In this document: in pieces, positions 53,885 through 64,000 of the stretch | How positions within the stretch are numbered: position 1 is the first letter of the stretch | Layout of the letters: the number at the start of each line of letters is the position of its first letter | Assembly (NCBI GenBank): GCA_003342815.1 | Contig: PTEX01000192.1 | Location: 562,825 to 626,824 of the forward strand | Direction of reading: 5' to 3' | DNA length: 64,000 nt | Source: Eudromia elegans | Lineage: Eukaryota > Chordata > Aves > Tinamiformes > Tinamidae | Translations under genes and position numbers: made by a program | The notes under the pieces: generated by a model | What the model saw: the letters and a program-made list of their open reading frames with translations, nothing else | Told to the model about the DNA's origin: nothing | The model's database searches: none

Positions 53885-54250
53885 ATTTGCCGTCTTTGTC
53901 ACCTCGGTCCTCTCCCCGTTAAAGCGTCTGTCCCGTGAGCAGCCTGGGAATGTTTATCCCGCGCTCACCAGGGAGCCGGACGTCGCTCCCCCGCTCCCTG
54001 GCAGGGGACAAGCATGTGGAGCTGGGAAGAGCTGGGGGAGACGAGGCCAGGCTGCCAAGGGGACGAGCCTGTCGCCGTGGAGCTGAAAAGGGCTGAGGGT
54101 CCCCAGTTCCTCATTCTGTTGCAGTTTTTCAGAGGGACAAACTGTTTTGAGCCCAGCCTCAGCCAGCATGTGGTGCCGGTAGGCAGCAGCACGGCGTCAG
54201 GCAGTCGGGGCTATTTCAGGTTGAGAGGGCTGCTCTGCGGCAGGGTGAAC
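53885..54250. promoter_or_regulatory. Small CpG-enriched patch upstream of ADARB2
   Basis: About 20 CpG fall in about 360 bases, in a region whose flanks have few. It lies about 3.2 kb upstream of the ADARB2 start. No TATA box or convincing exon/donor pair is visible. It may be an enhancer or a minor upstream promoter. Confidence 0.35.
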
Positions 54251-57009
54251 CTACCAGTCTCAGTATGGATCCATATCCTTCCTATTTTATCACCCTGTGA
54301 TGTTTGGCCCCAAAGCTGAAGTGGCTTTTGCTGCAAATAGCCACGCTGACAGTGACTTGTAAGTAGGGCAGGAGTGGATTAGTGCAGGCATTTTGCAGCA
54401 GAAGGCTCTGGAGTCTCACCTGCGCAGCCTCAGGATTGCACTGATGTCCTGCTTTAATGCCCTTGAGCATCTTTTATCTACCGAATTCTAAGGGCCTTAT
54501 TCTTCTCTCCACCTACGCAGGCGAGAGGAACAGAAAGCAAGCAGAAATGGGCTAGGGAGGATGGGAGAAAAACAAGTCAGCATCATTGCTGCATCACACT
54601 CCTGCTCCCCAGGAGCTCCTGGGGCACTTCTGCTCCGAAGGACCACAATACTGCGGGCTCTGTGACAGCCTGCTGCTCTCCGATCCCTCTGCAGCAAGGA
54701 AGTCAGCAGCATTATTGGCTGTTTAGCTAACGCCGGGATCAGCAGTGGCCACGGGTGGCAAGAAAAGTAACTGTTCTTCAGATAGCCTAGGAAAGTCTCC
54801 TACATTGAGACTAATACCTTAAATCTCCTTCCTGCCTTATTCACCTAGGACTGAGCAAGTGCCTATGCACTGGTGTGATGTGCCTTTCTCTGCAGGCTTA
54901 AGGTATGGGAAGTTATCGCCTTTAGTAGACTCTGGAATGTTCAGCTGGAAGGTCATAAGTGTAAAGGCATCCCTAGACAGGCCCAGGGAAAAGGGAAAGG
55001 TTCTCAGCTTCCTTACTAGGCAAAAAGGAGTGTGAAATGACACAAATTATCATTATCAGAGCATTCAGGAACTTCAGTGGAGCGCTAAGACTCACTGATT
55101 AGCTGTGCCTAGAACTGAAACCATGAGGTCGTGAGCACCAAATATTATTTTCTGAGAAGTGGTCGATCTGTGGTATTTTTCAGGCTGGCCAGGGACATGC
55201 CACACACACACTGCCTTCTTACATTTCAGATCCCCCGTTCCAGCCCTGCTAAGAGGATAACATGTTATCAGAAAGAAAGTCTTTAGAAACTTTAAAGTAA
55301 GTACTGTGTTTGCAGCCAGGCCTAGAGATAGGAGAATGTTCTAGGATATTAATTTTCTTTCTAACTAGACCTGTATTCCCTTTTAGAAATGAATAAAGCT
55401 TAAATCGGTATTGAAGGAGTGAAGCCCCTGTTTCTATATCTGCCTCCCAAATGAGCGAGTTAGATTTCAGACAGGGCAGGTGGGTTCGATGTGCACTGAA
55501 TGTGTTCTTGTGTTTGGCCGGGCATTAGTACTTCACATATAGCTGTGTACTTTTGGCATGTTCACAAATGGTCAGGATAACAGGAACCAAAAAGAAAAAT
55601 GGAGAAAGGCTGGAATTCAAGCTAAAAAAATAGTGGTTATCTTTCTCATTTCTCTAAGCCACGTTTTTCTTCCTGAAATGAATGGAGGTTGCTCTTTAAA
55701 GACATGTTCATGTAAGTTCTGAAGTGGTTCTAATGTGTGATTCGTTGGGTAATGTGTATGCTGTGGGGAGAAAAGCAACTAGTAACCTGTAAAATATACT
55801 TATGCAAAAAACTAATTCCATGGAAAGGTCCCTGAATTATATTCGACATTCAAACTTTACCAGACTAAATTCACAGGCTCTCTTACACAATCTGGTAAAG
55901 AATTAGGGCTAGTCCTCTTTTGCATTTGAAAATGTGCCACAGCTTAAATTGAGGGTACATAGGGCATTTTAATGTATGCAAGAACAGCAAGAACCTGCTC
56001 CGTGGCAGATGGGGTACAAGGGTGACATCATCTTGGCATGAGTGTGCCATTTCAATCCTGGATTAAATGCGCACTTTTAAAGGATTTTTATCAAACTTTT
56101 TTGTTGTTTGTTTATTTCATTTGAAAATCTGTTTTTGCGTGTTCCTCTGCTTAACCAAAAGTGACAGCGACCTAATCCAGGTCTCAGGTGGAGGGTTTCT
56201 AATAGCTAGGACAGTCGCAGTGGATGTACTTAGCAGCAGGAGCTGAGTAACCTACATTACAACAAGAGGAAGTTTTAGGTTAAAGGAGTTCTGATAAACA
56301 GGGTTTTACTGAGCTCCTCCAGCTAACTATGAACAGAGTAGGAGCTAATGATGACATTAAATATTTAGCAATTTATTCCCAATATTCCGCTTTTCATTCA
56401 CTGCTTAGGATTCCAGATATGTATTTTGAAATTAGACGATAATTAAGGAGGGAAAAGCATATCAGCAGTAGGTAAGCCTTGTAACTTAATGCAATACCTT
56501 ATCTGTTGTGCACGCTGCCTTTTCACAGTGAACGTGTGATGCTTTGCGGTCAGGCTCTTCAAAGGGACGCTGCTGTCATCTTCCCTCTCTGTAAATGCCC
56601 CTCTGCTCCAGACACTTTAATTGCACAGTTGCCTAAACGAGGCACTGCGGAGTGTTAACTCGTCAGTCCGAGCGACAGCACACACTCCTTTCCACAGAGC
56701 TTTTGCCCTTGGTTGTGAATTTAGCAGAGCACATACCTTAAAAAATAACTGGAGATTCCACGGCAGCTGTTAGACTCAGTCTCTCGCACAAGGTTTGTGG
56801 ATACTGGAGTCCTTTGACAGCGGCTTGCTTCCTTTCCCTGGAAGCAATAAGCATTGCAATTAGTGAAGTAGTTAGGAAGTGTCTGGCTGGGGAAGACAGC
56901 CGAGGAATCGCTGTGTGCCCGCATGAAAAGCACAGTGTTCAGGGTCCACATGGTCTAAAGCAAAATATGTGTATTTATTTAAAATATATATACAAAAATA
57001 AGAGCAAAG
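54251..57009. other. Proximal upstream sequence of ADARB2, no exon seen
   Basis: About 2.8 kb without a recognisable gene. It ends in a very AT-rich stretch (56965-57000) that abuts the CpG island. Confidence 0.6.
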
Positions 57010-57391
57010 GGCTGGCGGCCCTGCCCGCAGCACCCGGGGCGCCTCGCTCGCGCCGGGGCCGCTCCTGGCTCTCCGCGGGTGCGGATCCCGCGCCGGGGGG
57101 AGCCGGGGGGAGCTGATGTCAGCGGGGGAGGCAGGAGCGATTGGGCTGCGGGAGCCCCGGCGGCGGCGAGTCCGCCCCCCGCACCCCCGCGGGGCCGCCG
57201 CCAAAGTGGCCGGCGCCGAGCAAGGCGCGGAGGGGCGAGGAGCGGCGCCGCACCCGGCCCCCGCCCCGGCCCCATTCATCCCGGCCCGGTTCGGCTCGGC
57301 TCGGCTCGTCCCGGCCCATCCCGGCTGGGCGCTGGCGGGTGACAGGCGGCGCTCTGGGCAGGACCGCGCCGCCGAGCCCGACCCACCGTGC

Positions 57392-57398
57392 TATAAAA
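57392..57398 (+). promoter_or_regulatory. ADARB2: TATA box of ADARB2
   Basis: TATAAAA in GC-rich surroundings, 78 bases upstream of the start codon. Transcription would be expected to begin about 25-32 bases downstream, near 57420-57428, which leaves a 5' untranslated region of roughly 45 bases. Motif and spacing are seen in the sequence; use as the actual start site is inferred. Confidence 0.7.
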
Positions 57399-57469
57399 GC
57401 GGGCGCGGGCAGCGGCGCACGGAGGCGAGCGCGGCGCGGAGCAGAGGCGAGGGGCGCCCGGCTGCGGCC

Positions 57470-57569
57470 ATGACCTCCGTGCTGGGCACCGGCAGAGCGG
57501 CCGGCGGGCCCGGCGGGCAGCTGAAATGCAAGTCCAAAAGGAGGAGGAGGAGGCGATGCAAGAGGAAAG
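57470..57569 (+). CDS. ADARB2: ADARB2 (ADAR3) first coding exon, 5' partial gene
   Basis: Encodes the N-terminus of ADAR3, a nuclear RNA-binding member of the ADAR family. It lacks detectable editing activity, is largely brain-restricted and can compete with ADAR2 for substrates. The exon gives 33 codons plus one base. It starts MTSVLGTGR and ends QLKCKSKRRRRRRCKRK, the R-domain, which is known to bind single-stranded RNA and act as a nuclear localisation signal. The human ADARB2 exon 1 peptide, recalled from memory, is also 33 residues and agrees at 25 positions, with no gap. Human has Ser where this has Cys30. The leftover G fits a split Asp codon, since the human protein continues DKVS. 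ATG context is GCGGCCATGA with G at -3. The dsRNA-binding and deaminase domains lie outside the window. ADARB1 has an alternative R-domain exon and is the main rival; the gene desert upstream favours ADARB2. Confidence 0.9.
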
Positions 57570-57575
57570 GTAAGG
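57570..57575 (+). other. ADARB2: Splice donor of ADARB2 exon 1
   Basis: The junction AAAG/GTAAGG is close to the consensus MAG/GTRAGT. It falls exactly after codon 33 plus one base, which gives a phase-1 intron as expected for this gene. Confidence 0.88.
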
Positions 57576-60500
57576 GAGCTTTCTTTTTCTTTCCTTTATT
57601 TTTTTCCTCCCTCTCTCTTTTGCCCGTCTCTCCCACACGCGCATCCTCGCACCCAGACACATCGCCGACTCGTGCCTGCATTTGTTTAGCAGTCGGACAC
57701 TTGGGATGCTCCTCCGGGATGCTCCGTCGGCCGGGGCAGCGGCGGGGAGGGGCGCGCACTGCCCCGCCGGGAGCACCGGCACGGAGCCGCTGCCAGCGCC
57801 GTCCTTCGGGGACGGGGACTCTCGTTCTCCCCCTTGCTTTGGGCCGAGGGGCTCCAACTCCGCGGGGACGGAGCCCCCGGGCGCTGCCGCCTCGCAGAAA
57901 ACTGCAACTAATCCCCGTTTTCCTGTTAGCTGCCGCCACCGCCGAGGCGGGCGCGGGTGTGTTTGACCGGAGCGCAGAAAGTGGCGCCCGGGCGCGACCA
58001 AAGGGCAGAGCCGGCACCAGGCTGTGCCCCAACCTGCTGCCTCACAGGTTGCTGCCGCCCAACTGCCTTTCTTCATCCATTTCTGTTTTTCAAGAAGCTC
58101 CGCTGAGTTCTGCTATGCTGAAGTTATTATTATGTGCAAACTGGGTTTTTTCCCACTTCTGAAGACAAACCTTTGTTAGAGAAATACTAAATGTCATAAA
58201 GCAGATAAGTAAAGCTACAGGATGTCATTGCAGGCAGTGGATATGTCCTAGATAAAAGCACTTCTCAACGCTGTCCTGTTTTCTCCTGTAGAGAGGATGA
58301 CACACTAGTGCCTGATTTTTTGATGTTTTGCCTGAACAGCCAAAGTTAATAGCCTGCGAACACTTTAAAGTAAAATGAATTGATATAAGTGCCAGAAGTG
58401 CCCAACTGCGATGCACTAGATTGCAGAGGCTCTAATGAGAAGTGTTTATCGAAGCCATACATTTCATCCAATCTGTAATTGTCATCATTACGGGGACTAA
58501 CATAAGTTTTAGTCAGCTAGCTCATCCGCTCGAGCTGATGCTCCAGCATGTGCTATTTCTTCCTCTGATTCCAGAAACTCCAATGTGGAGGCCCGATCAG
58601 CTAAGTACCTTTTAATTATCGCATATCTTAGAGCCAATAAGCGTGTCACTTTGTAACTTTTTAGAAAGGTGTCCAAGCAGGTTTTGTTGAGCAACTAGTG
58701 AAAAAAGCTGGTCAAATGCTAAACTATAGCGTCTGATTCTCATTGCTTTAACTTTCACGCCTAACCTCTCCTCTTATTCATAGTCATAGTAACAAATAGT
58801 AATCTAAGCACAAGTAAAAACAACAAATGTGTAGCTATGTAGGTAGTGCCAATGTGTTTGTTGCTCCAAATCTTTAGCGTGTGATAACACCTGGTGACAA
58901 AGATTTTGTTGTGTGCTTCATTACACAGTAAATTCTAAAATACTGAGCAGATGAGCTTCCTTACTCAACGTATTTAAATCTGCATATACTTAAAACGTGC
59001 TCTACAGACTTCTCTCTGTTCTATTTGTTCTTGCAAAACTACTTGTTTAGGGAATTAAAAACTTAGCCTAGTCCGAGCTACCCTGTGCTTGGCAAACAGA
59101 AATGAGTTAATAATTCATCCACCTATGTAATGGAGCTAAGGTGCTTCATTAGGAAGGTAAATCGTGTTAATCTTTCTAAGAAACAGCGAAGTGAGGAATT
59201 CTGAGTAAGGCTTGTTTGCTGCTGCTTTCTTTGCTGGGTGCTTTGCCAAAATAATGGGGAAGCTGAGCGTTTTAAAAAGCTGACAGTTTGCTAAATAGTA
59301 ACTTGGTAAATGATGACTATTTGCGGAATGCCCAGCTGGAGGCTGCTGGCTTTCCACAAGGAGCTTGGCTGACCAGTGTCTGCAGAGGCTGTGCACTGGG
59401 AGAGTTCTCTTTCTTTTCCCTTTAAATGTGCTATTGTATCCAGCTTCAAAACAGTGTAATTAGAGTACAAGAATTAGTGAGTATAAGAATTAGTTAGTGT
59501 AATAACTATGAGGAGGCATACTTGTGTTCACACTTTTTAGAATTTCTTTTCCATACACTTGCAACATAGAGATATTCATAACAATGCACATGCATGGATT
59601 TATAGTGACAGAAATGCCTGTAACCTAAGGAACACCCAATATTAAACCTTTTACCTCTAACAGTGCTACTTTGTTTGCTTATCATATATTTCTGTGTCTT
59701 TTTTGATCATGTCTAATACAGACAAAGTATTTAAGAAATCGATAATACTGGAGGTTAGTCCAGAAAATGTTTATTAGCCCCATAAATGACTACATCTCTA
59801 CGAGAATTAATATGTTCTCAAATGTTGTGCAAATTTATTCTATTTAATAACTGTGAAAACCTGTTTTAAAGCATTATGCCAAAACCTTGCACATTTAGCT
59901 ATTCTCAGAGCCCATTTCTTTGCATATAGCAAGAATGCTTGTGGCAGGTGCTTTTAAGCATGTAAATACCCACATATATGTGTGCATACACACATACATG
60001 CATACTCATGCACAGATATCTATGCACATGTGTACGGAAAGAAATACACTGCAGTCTTAAATGGAAATTGAGTATTAATCAGAATAAGAAAATGAAATTA
60101 TCTGTCACATCCACACTCTTTAATGAGATGAATTGAAAAAATTGTATTTTGTCTGATGTGTTACATATGAACTATGTTTTAAAAAAAGATTGAGACATTG
60201 TTTTATAAAACATCCAGGAATGCCTTGTAATAGAAACAAATATTTTCTGTATAGTAGCATTATTTTTCTCCTTCTGATTTACTTTCCAGGTATTTATTCA
60301 TATTTTTGTCTGTATCAGTGTGAATTGTAAATTAGCATGTTTGTTTATAGCCCTTTTCTCCATTTTTCTTATACCTGGATCCTCTATTTTAGGAGTTTTC
60401 TGAGGACGGGCAGCAAGTTCAAGTGAGGAAAGCAAATAATATTCTCTGAATAGCTGATTTCACTGCTAAAAGACAATAAAACCCACATGCTGCAAGAGGG

Positions 60501-61379
60501 AGAGAGAATTTTCATATATGCAAATTGAGCACTGAAGACTGTAAGACAGTGAGTGCAATTCCTGTGTACAAAGAGATTGTCCAACAATTAATTCACACAC
60601 ACCTTATTTTCACATTTATTAAATCCAGAAACCATTCAGTATAAAGAACTTACCTACATGAGTTATCATTAAATATCATTGCAACGAGTATTAAATTGCA
60701 TGCATAGCATACAGTTTTATGTTACTTGTAGGAAGTATGTTAAAAAGCTATTTAGATATCCATAACTACTCATTAGGTTATTATAGGTAGGAATATTTTC
60801 ATTGTCACTAAGAAAATGAGCATGTTAACTCTCAATGAGATGTAAACATCCAAATTTCTCGGAGACTAGACTAAAAATAAATACGGATGCTTGCCGGAAT
60901 ATCTGCATACGAATTTCGTGTAACAGCAATAATAGATATTTAATTTTTCTCTTTTTTTTTCTTGATCTGTGTATATAAAATGAACAGAAATTAGAAAAAT
61001 GTGCTTAATGAGTTAGAGAAATCCCTTTTACATGCTTAGGGATTTAACTGAAGGTGCTGGTTTTGCGGGTACTTGCTTTATTTATTCCAAGGCTTGTGAA
61101 TATGCCCAGGCAATGACAGAATTTGGTACGGTGGCCTCAGCAGGTTTTGTGCAGCTAGGAGAGTGTAAGCTTTAAACAGAAAGTTTATTTGCAGAGATTC
61201 ATGGTAAAAAAAGACCAGACAAAGGCAGAGTTGCCAATTACTGATGCTGCTAAAAAGGCCATATTTAGCAGCCCTCAGCAACTTCTTAGAAATCAAGGTA
61301 TAGGAACTAAATTTGAAAAGGGTGATTGAAAGTATGTCACTTCCGAGCTGTTTGCCAGTAGGTGACATCAAGCCAAGCA

Positions 61380-61850
61380 CCTTATTTGTAAAGCCGTTTT
61401 TGCAGTTAATTGTCAGCAGTTAATTGTCAGCAATGGGAGAGAATCAGGTAGCCGTGATGCAGCGTCAGAGAGCCCCGGCTGAGGATGCTGCCGCTGCCAC
61501 AGGACGCGAAATAAAAGTTGACAGAATAAACTAAATAAGGACAGCAAAAGGGTGCGAGAGGCAAAATGATTGTGAAATGAAATTCCATGAAAAATTAATG
61601 AAATAGAAAGACTGTGCTGAGGACAGAGGGAGGGAAACCAGCTTGGTTCTTCATCATCCTGCAATGCCAAAGTAATAAACGAGCGCGCTTCAGCTTGGCG
61701 AGGTTCAGGGACACAGCTCCTTCTCCACAACGGGTCTGCGCTCTGCTCCGAGATGTGTTCCGCTTATCTCGCTCCCTGACAGCTCGAGAGGAAGGGACTG
61801 GATCTGGTGATAAAATTAAATTGATTAAATCTTTATCCATCATCTAATTT
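61380..61850. promoter_or_regulatory. Candidate intronic regulatory element
   Basis: A patch in intron 1 keeps CpG such as GAGCGCGCTT near 61680 amid CpG-poor sequence. It ends in an AT-rich cluster with several ATTA/TAAT and GATTAAAT homeodomain-like motifs (61810-61850). No credible coding frame is seen. The call rests on texture only. Confidence 0.3.
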
Positions 61851-64000
61851 CATGCCTTTCTTTTTCCTTCTTCTTTTTTCCCTTTTTTTTTTTTTTTACT
61901 ATTACCTCCAATTTCTAGTGATCCGTGTAATGACAGCAATTTGAGATAGCATCAAGGACATTAGCTACAATGACTGAACTTAAATTTAGAATAAAAATAT
62001 GGGATTCATGAGTCCATTTCTAAATAGCAGACAATTAGGATAGAGTCACGCCTTCTTAGTAATAGCTCAGAAGCAAGAGAATAATAAAATAAAACTATTT
62101 TTATTTAGAATTGTTTTACTTTGAGCGTGAAGAAAATATTTCAATTTTGCCACAAAGTATAACTTATGAAAATAGACATGCTAGCATACAGCTGGACCAT
62201 ATCATACATGAATAACCACAACAGTAGGCATCTTTACCTTTTTGAACGTGGACCATGCTCAAAATGTCAGGGGTTGAACATGTCAGGTGTTTTGCTTTCT
62301 TCAGCGGTGATGCAGGGACATATCAACCAGATTGCAAAGTGTCACAGTGTCAGAAATAACTGCATGTGACTTAAACTCCTGGAGCTCCTCGTCATCATTT
62401 GACTAGGGAAATTCATCTATAAGATGGTCTTTTGCAGCCTTGCTAACAAATTCCAGTTTTAGTGATATAAATGGAGTTCTTAAAATACTTCGGGCGACCC
62501 CTTCTGATGTGATGCACCGCAAAGGGAAAACACTGTGCGAAAAATTGCCTAGTAAAATATGAAAGCTACTAAAGTTTGTCACCGGTTATTTTAGCTCCTT
62601 TTAGATTAGCAAACTGCATGAATCAAAAGATTAGGGTATCTGAGCTCCATTAATTGTGCTATTTTTGAATGAATGCTGTCCAGTATCATATAGGTTCTGT
62701 GAGTAGCAATAAACCTAAATTTATTCCCATGTTTACAGCTATCTCTACAACCTTTCCAGCAGTTTACCGTTTTTCCCTTGTACCCTATTAGTTATCCAGA
62801 CAAAAAAGCTGATATGCATCAGTAGACGGATCGTTCTAAAAGCATCTGTGATGAAGCTGATATCTTTTGTGTAAAACAGCTTGGTTTGCCTGAAAATCAT
62901 TTAAGGTTCCAGAGTAAAATAAGGCACTTGCATTTTTTTTTTTTCTCAGCTGATCTGTATTAATTTTAAACTGAGTAGCCAACCTTGGGGAGTTTTAACA
63001 GTATATTGTGAGTTGCAGTGTATTACAAAGACCATTTTGTTACCTGGTGGAAGCTGCTGGTAAATCCATAATATGAGGCAACCCTCTCTGACTCATAAAA
63101 TAACCAGATTTAATGCTCTAATAGAAAGCATTAAATTGATACCGTTATCGTTGCTGTTCAGTCTGTCTGACTTACTGTGTATTTAAAACCCAAGGATGAA
63201 TTTCTGAGCCCTGGCGTAACAGCATCTGCCCAGGACCAAGGACTGGACTTCACTGTGTGTGCCTTAATGGAAACCACTGCTCACCAAGGCTTGGTAGCAA
63301 GGGGAGCACGAGCAGGGCAGAATATGTGAAGAGCAGGACAGATAATGCTGAAGATATTACGGTATCGTTAATGAACGAAAGGTCTGTCCTTACGTTTTGG
63401 CTCTTCTGCCTCAGAAAGGGGGTATCTTCAGGCATACAACAAAATGAATTCAAGGTGTGCAGAATTTCAGTAGAAGAGGATTTATTTGGTTGGAGAAAAA
63501 CACTAGAGGAAACTACAGTTGTGAATGAAAGAATATAAAGAAGGTGAACGGGCTGCTTTGATTTATTCATTTTTTATTTATTTACAAGGAGACCTTTAGC
63601 TGATTTCAGGTATATTTAAAACCAGTAAAATGTCTTTTTTTTTTTGAGTCAGTACCTAGCCAGCCTTTCTCATTCATTGCGTTGAGATAGAGTAAAACAA
63701 GATATATCCATGTTTAGAGACTGAAGTGGTTATTTGCTCCGCTAAGACTGAAGCCAAAAAGTTTTCTGATCATGACTTTGGCTTTAGGTACGATGTGTTA
63801 AGGAGTCTGTATATGTATTTTATATATATGTATTTATGTGAATCTCCATTTCAGGATGTGATCTGGGTCCTTACTTATGTGGATTAAGAGGCAGGGTGAT
63901 TTATAGGGGGCTATTCCCTCATGTTCACTCTGAGTCTTTTTGCACTGACCTGTGTCTTTTCGTCCAGTGAACGCCTGAGTTCAGGGCGGGTTCTGGGCTG

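Larger units (their letters stand above)
57010..58060 (+). promoter_or_regulatory. CpG island at the ADARB2 5' end
   Basis: GC content and CpG density rise sharply at about 57010 and fall after about 58060, in contrast with AT-rich flanks. The island covers the promoter, the first coding exon and about 500 bases of intron 1. Visible elements include an inverted CCAAT (ATTGG, 57140-57144), a GC box (CCGCCC, 57172-57177) and GCTGATGTCAGC at 57112-57123, which resembles a CRE/MARE site. GCCGGGGGGAG occurs twice in tandem (57092-57113), and a short TCGGC repeat lies at 57291-57308. The wide open frames through the island on both strands are compositional. Confidence 0.92.
57570..64000 (+). other. 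ADARB2: ADARB2 intron 1 (start; continues beyond the window)
   Basis: After the CpG island the sequence is again AT-rich. No stretch resembles exon 2, which in the human protein begins DKVSILSTF. Features inside include a 15-base T tract (61883-61897), an alternating purine-pyrimidine TG/CA-rich stretch (about 59970-60040), a 14-base perfect tandem duplication CAGTTAATTGTCAG (61403-61430) and a CpG-containing patch at 61380-61850. ADARB2 is known to have very long introns, so absence of exon 2 here is expected. Confidence 0.85.

Noticed and set aside
57470-57569. Assignment to the R-domain exon of ADARB1 instead of ADARB2
   Set aside because: The two paralogous exons are alike. The gapless 33-residue agreement with recalled ADARB2, the promoter context and the upstream gene desert favour ADARB2. 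The alternative is kept as the main uncertainty.
57276-58076. A 266-codon minus-strand frame over the CpG island
   Set aside because: Low-complexity Arg/Pro/Ala-rich product with no domain. It is antisense to a recognised exon and is a composition artefact.
57116-58162. A 348-codon plus-strand frame spanning the CpG island
   Set aside because: It contains the ADARB2 exon in frame but runs straight through a good splice donor at 57570 into intron. Its length is explained by GC-rich composition, and similar frames open on the minus strand.
59970-60040. TG/CA-rich alternating tract considered as a Z-DNA-forming regulatory element
   Set aside because: It is interrupted and degenerate. Nothing beyond base composition supports a function.
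1-64000. tRNA, rRNA, snRNA genes and CRISPR arrays
   Set aside because: No convincing tRNA B-box with matching arms, no U6 or 5S signature and no regularly spaced direct repeats with unique spacers were seen.

Overview
The window reads as vertebrate, most likely avian, genomic DNA. It is AT-rich and almost free of intact transposons. It carries a CR1-type LINE scrap, an L2-like LINE fossil and one solo retroviral LTR, all typical of bird genomes. No long multi-domain reading frame occurs in its first 57 kb. The bird assignment is an inference from repeat content and the low repeat load; the species is not determined.

One gene is well supported. At 57470-57569 lies the first coding exon of ADARB2 (ADAR3), the brain-restricted, catalytically inactive member of the adenosine-deaminase-acting-on-RNA family. 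The exon encodes 33 residues ending in the arginine-rich R-domain (QLKCKSKRRRRRRCKRK). It finishes one base into a codon at a clean splice donor. A TATA box lies at 57392, and the whole start lies inside a CpG island of about 1 kb (57010-58060). Everything from 57570 to the right edge is intron 1, so the rest of the protein (two dsRNA-binding domains and a deaminase domain) lies beyond the window. From 1 to about 57000 is the 5' intergenic desert upstream of ADARB2.

The desert has internal structure. (1) Two pairs of diverged, same-orientation local duplications of non-coding sequence: 13573-13741 with 15729-15898, and about 33880-34363 with 36245-36717. The second pair keeps a 46-base identical core and a shared POU/SOX-like motif pair. 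These look like duplicated conserved non-coding elements, possibly enhancers. (2) Repeats: an L2-clade reverse-transcriptase fossil (4690-4870), a solo LTR with perfect 6-base target-site duplications (22941-23251), a CR1 fragment (24445-24572), a degenerate 19-base minisatellite (46680-46976), a perfect 33-base tandem duplication (13424-13489) and several homopolymer or short-unit tracts. (3) CpG-richer patches at about 44585-45060, 46200-46660 and 53885-54250 upstream, and at 61380-61850 inside intron 1, which may be regulatory.

There is one short assembly gap (121-149). I found no tRNA, rRNA, snRNA or CRISPR array, and no second protein-coding gene.
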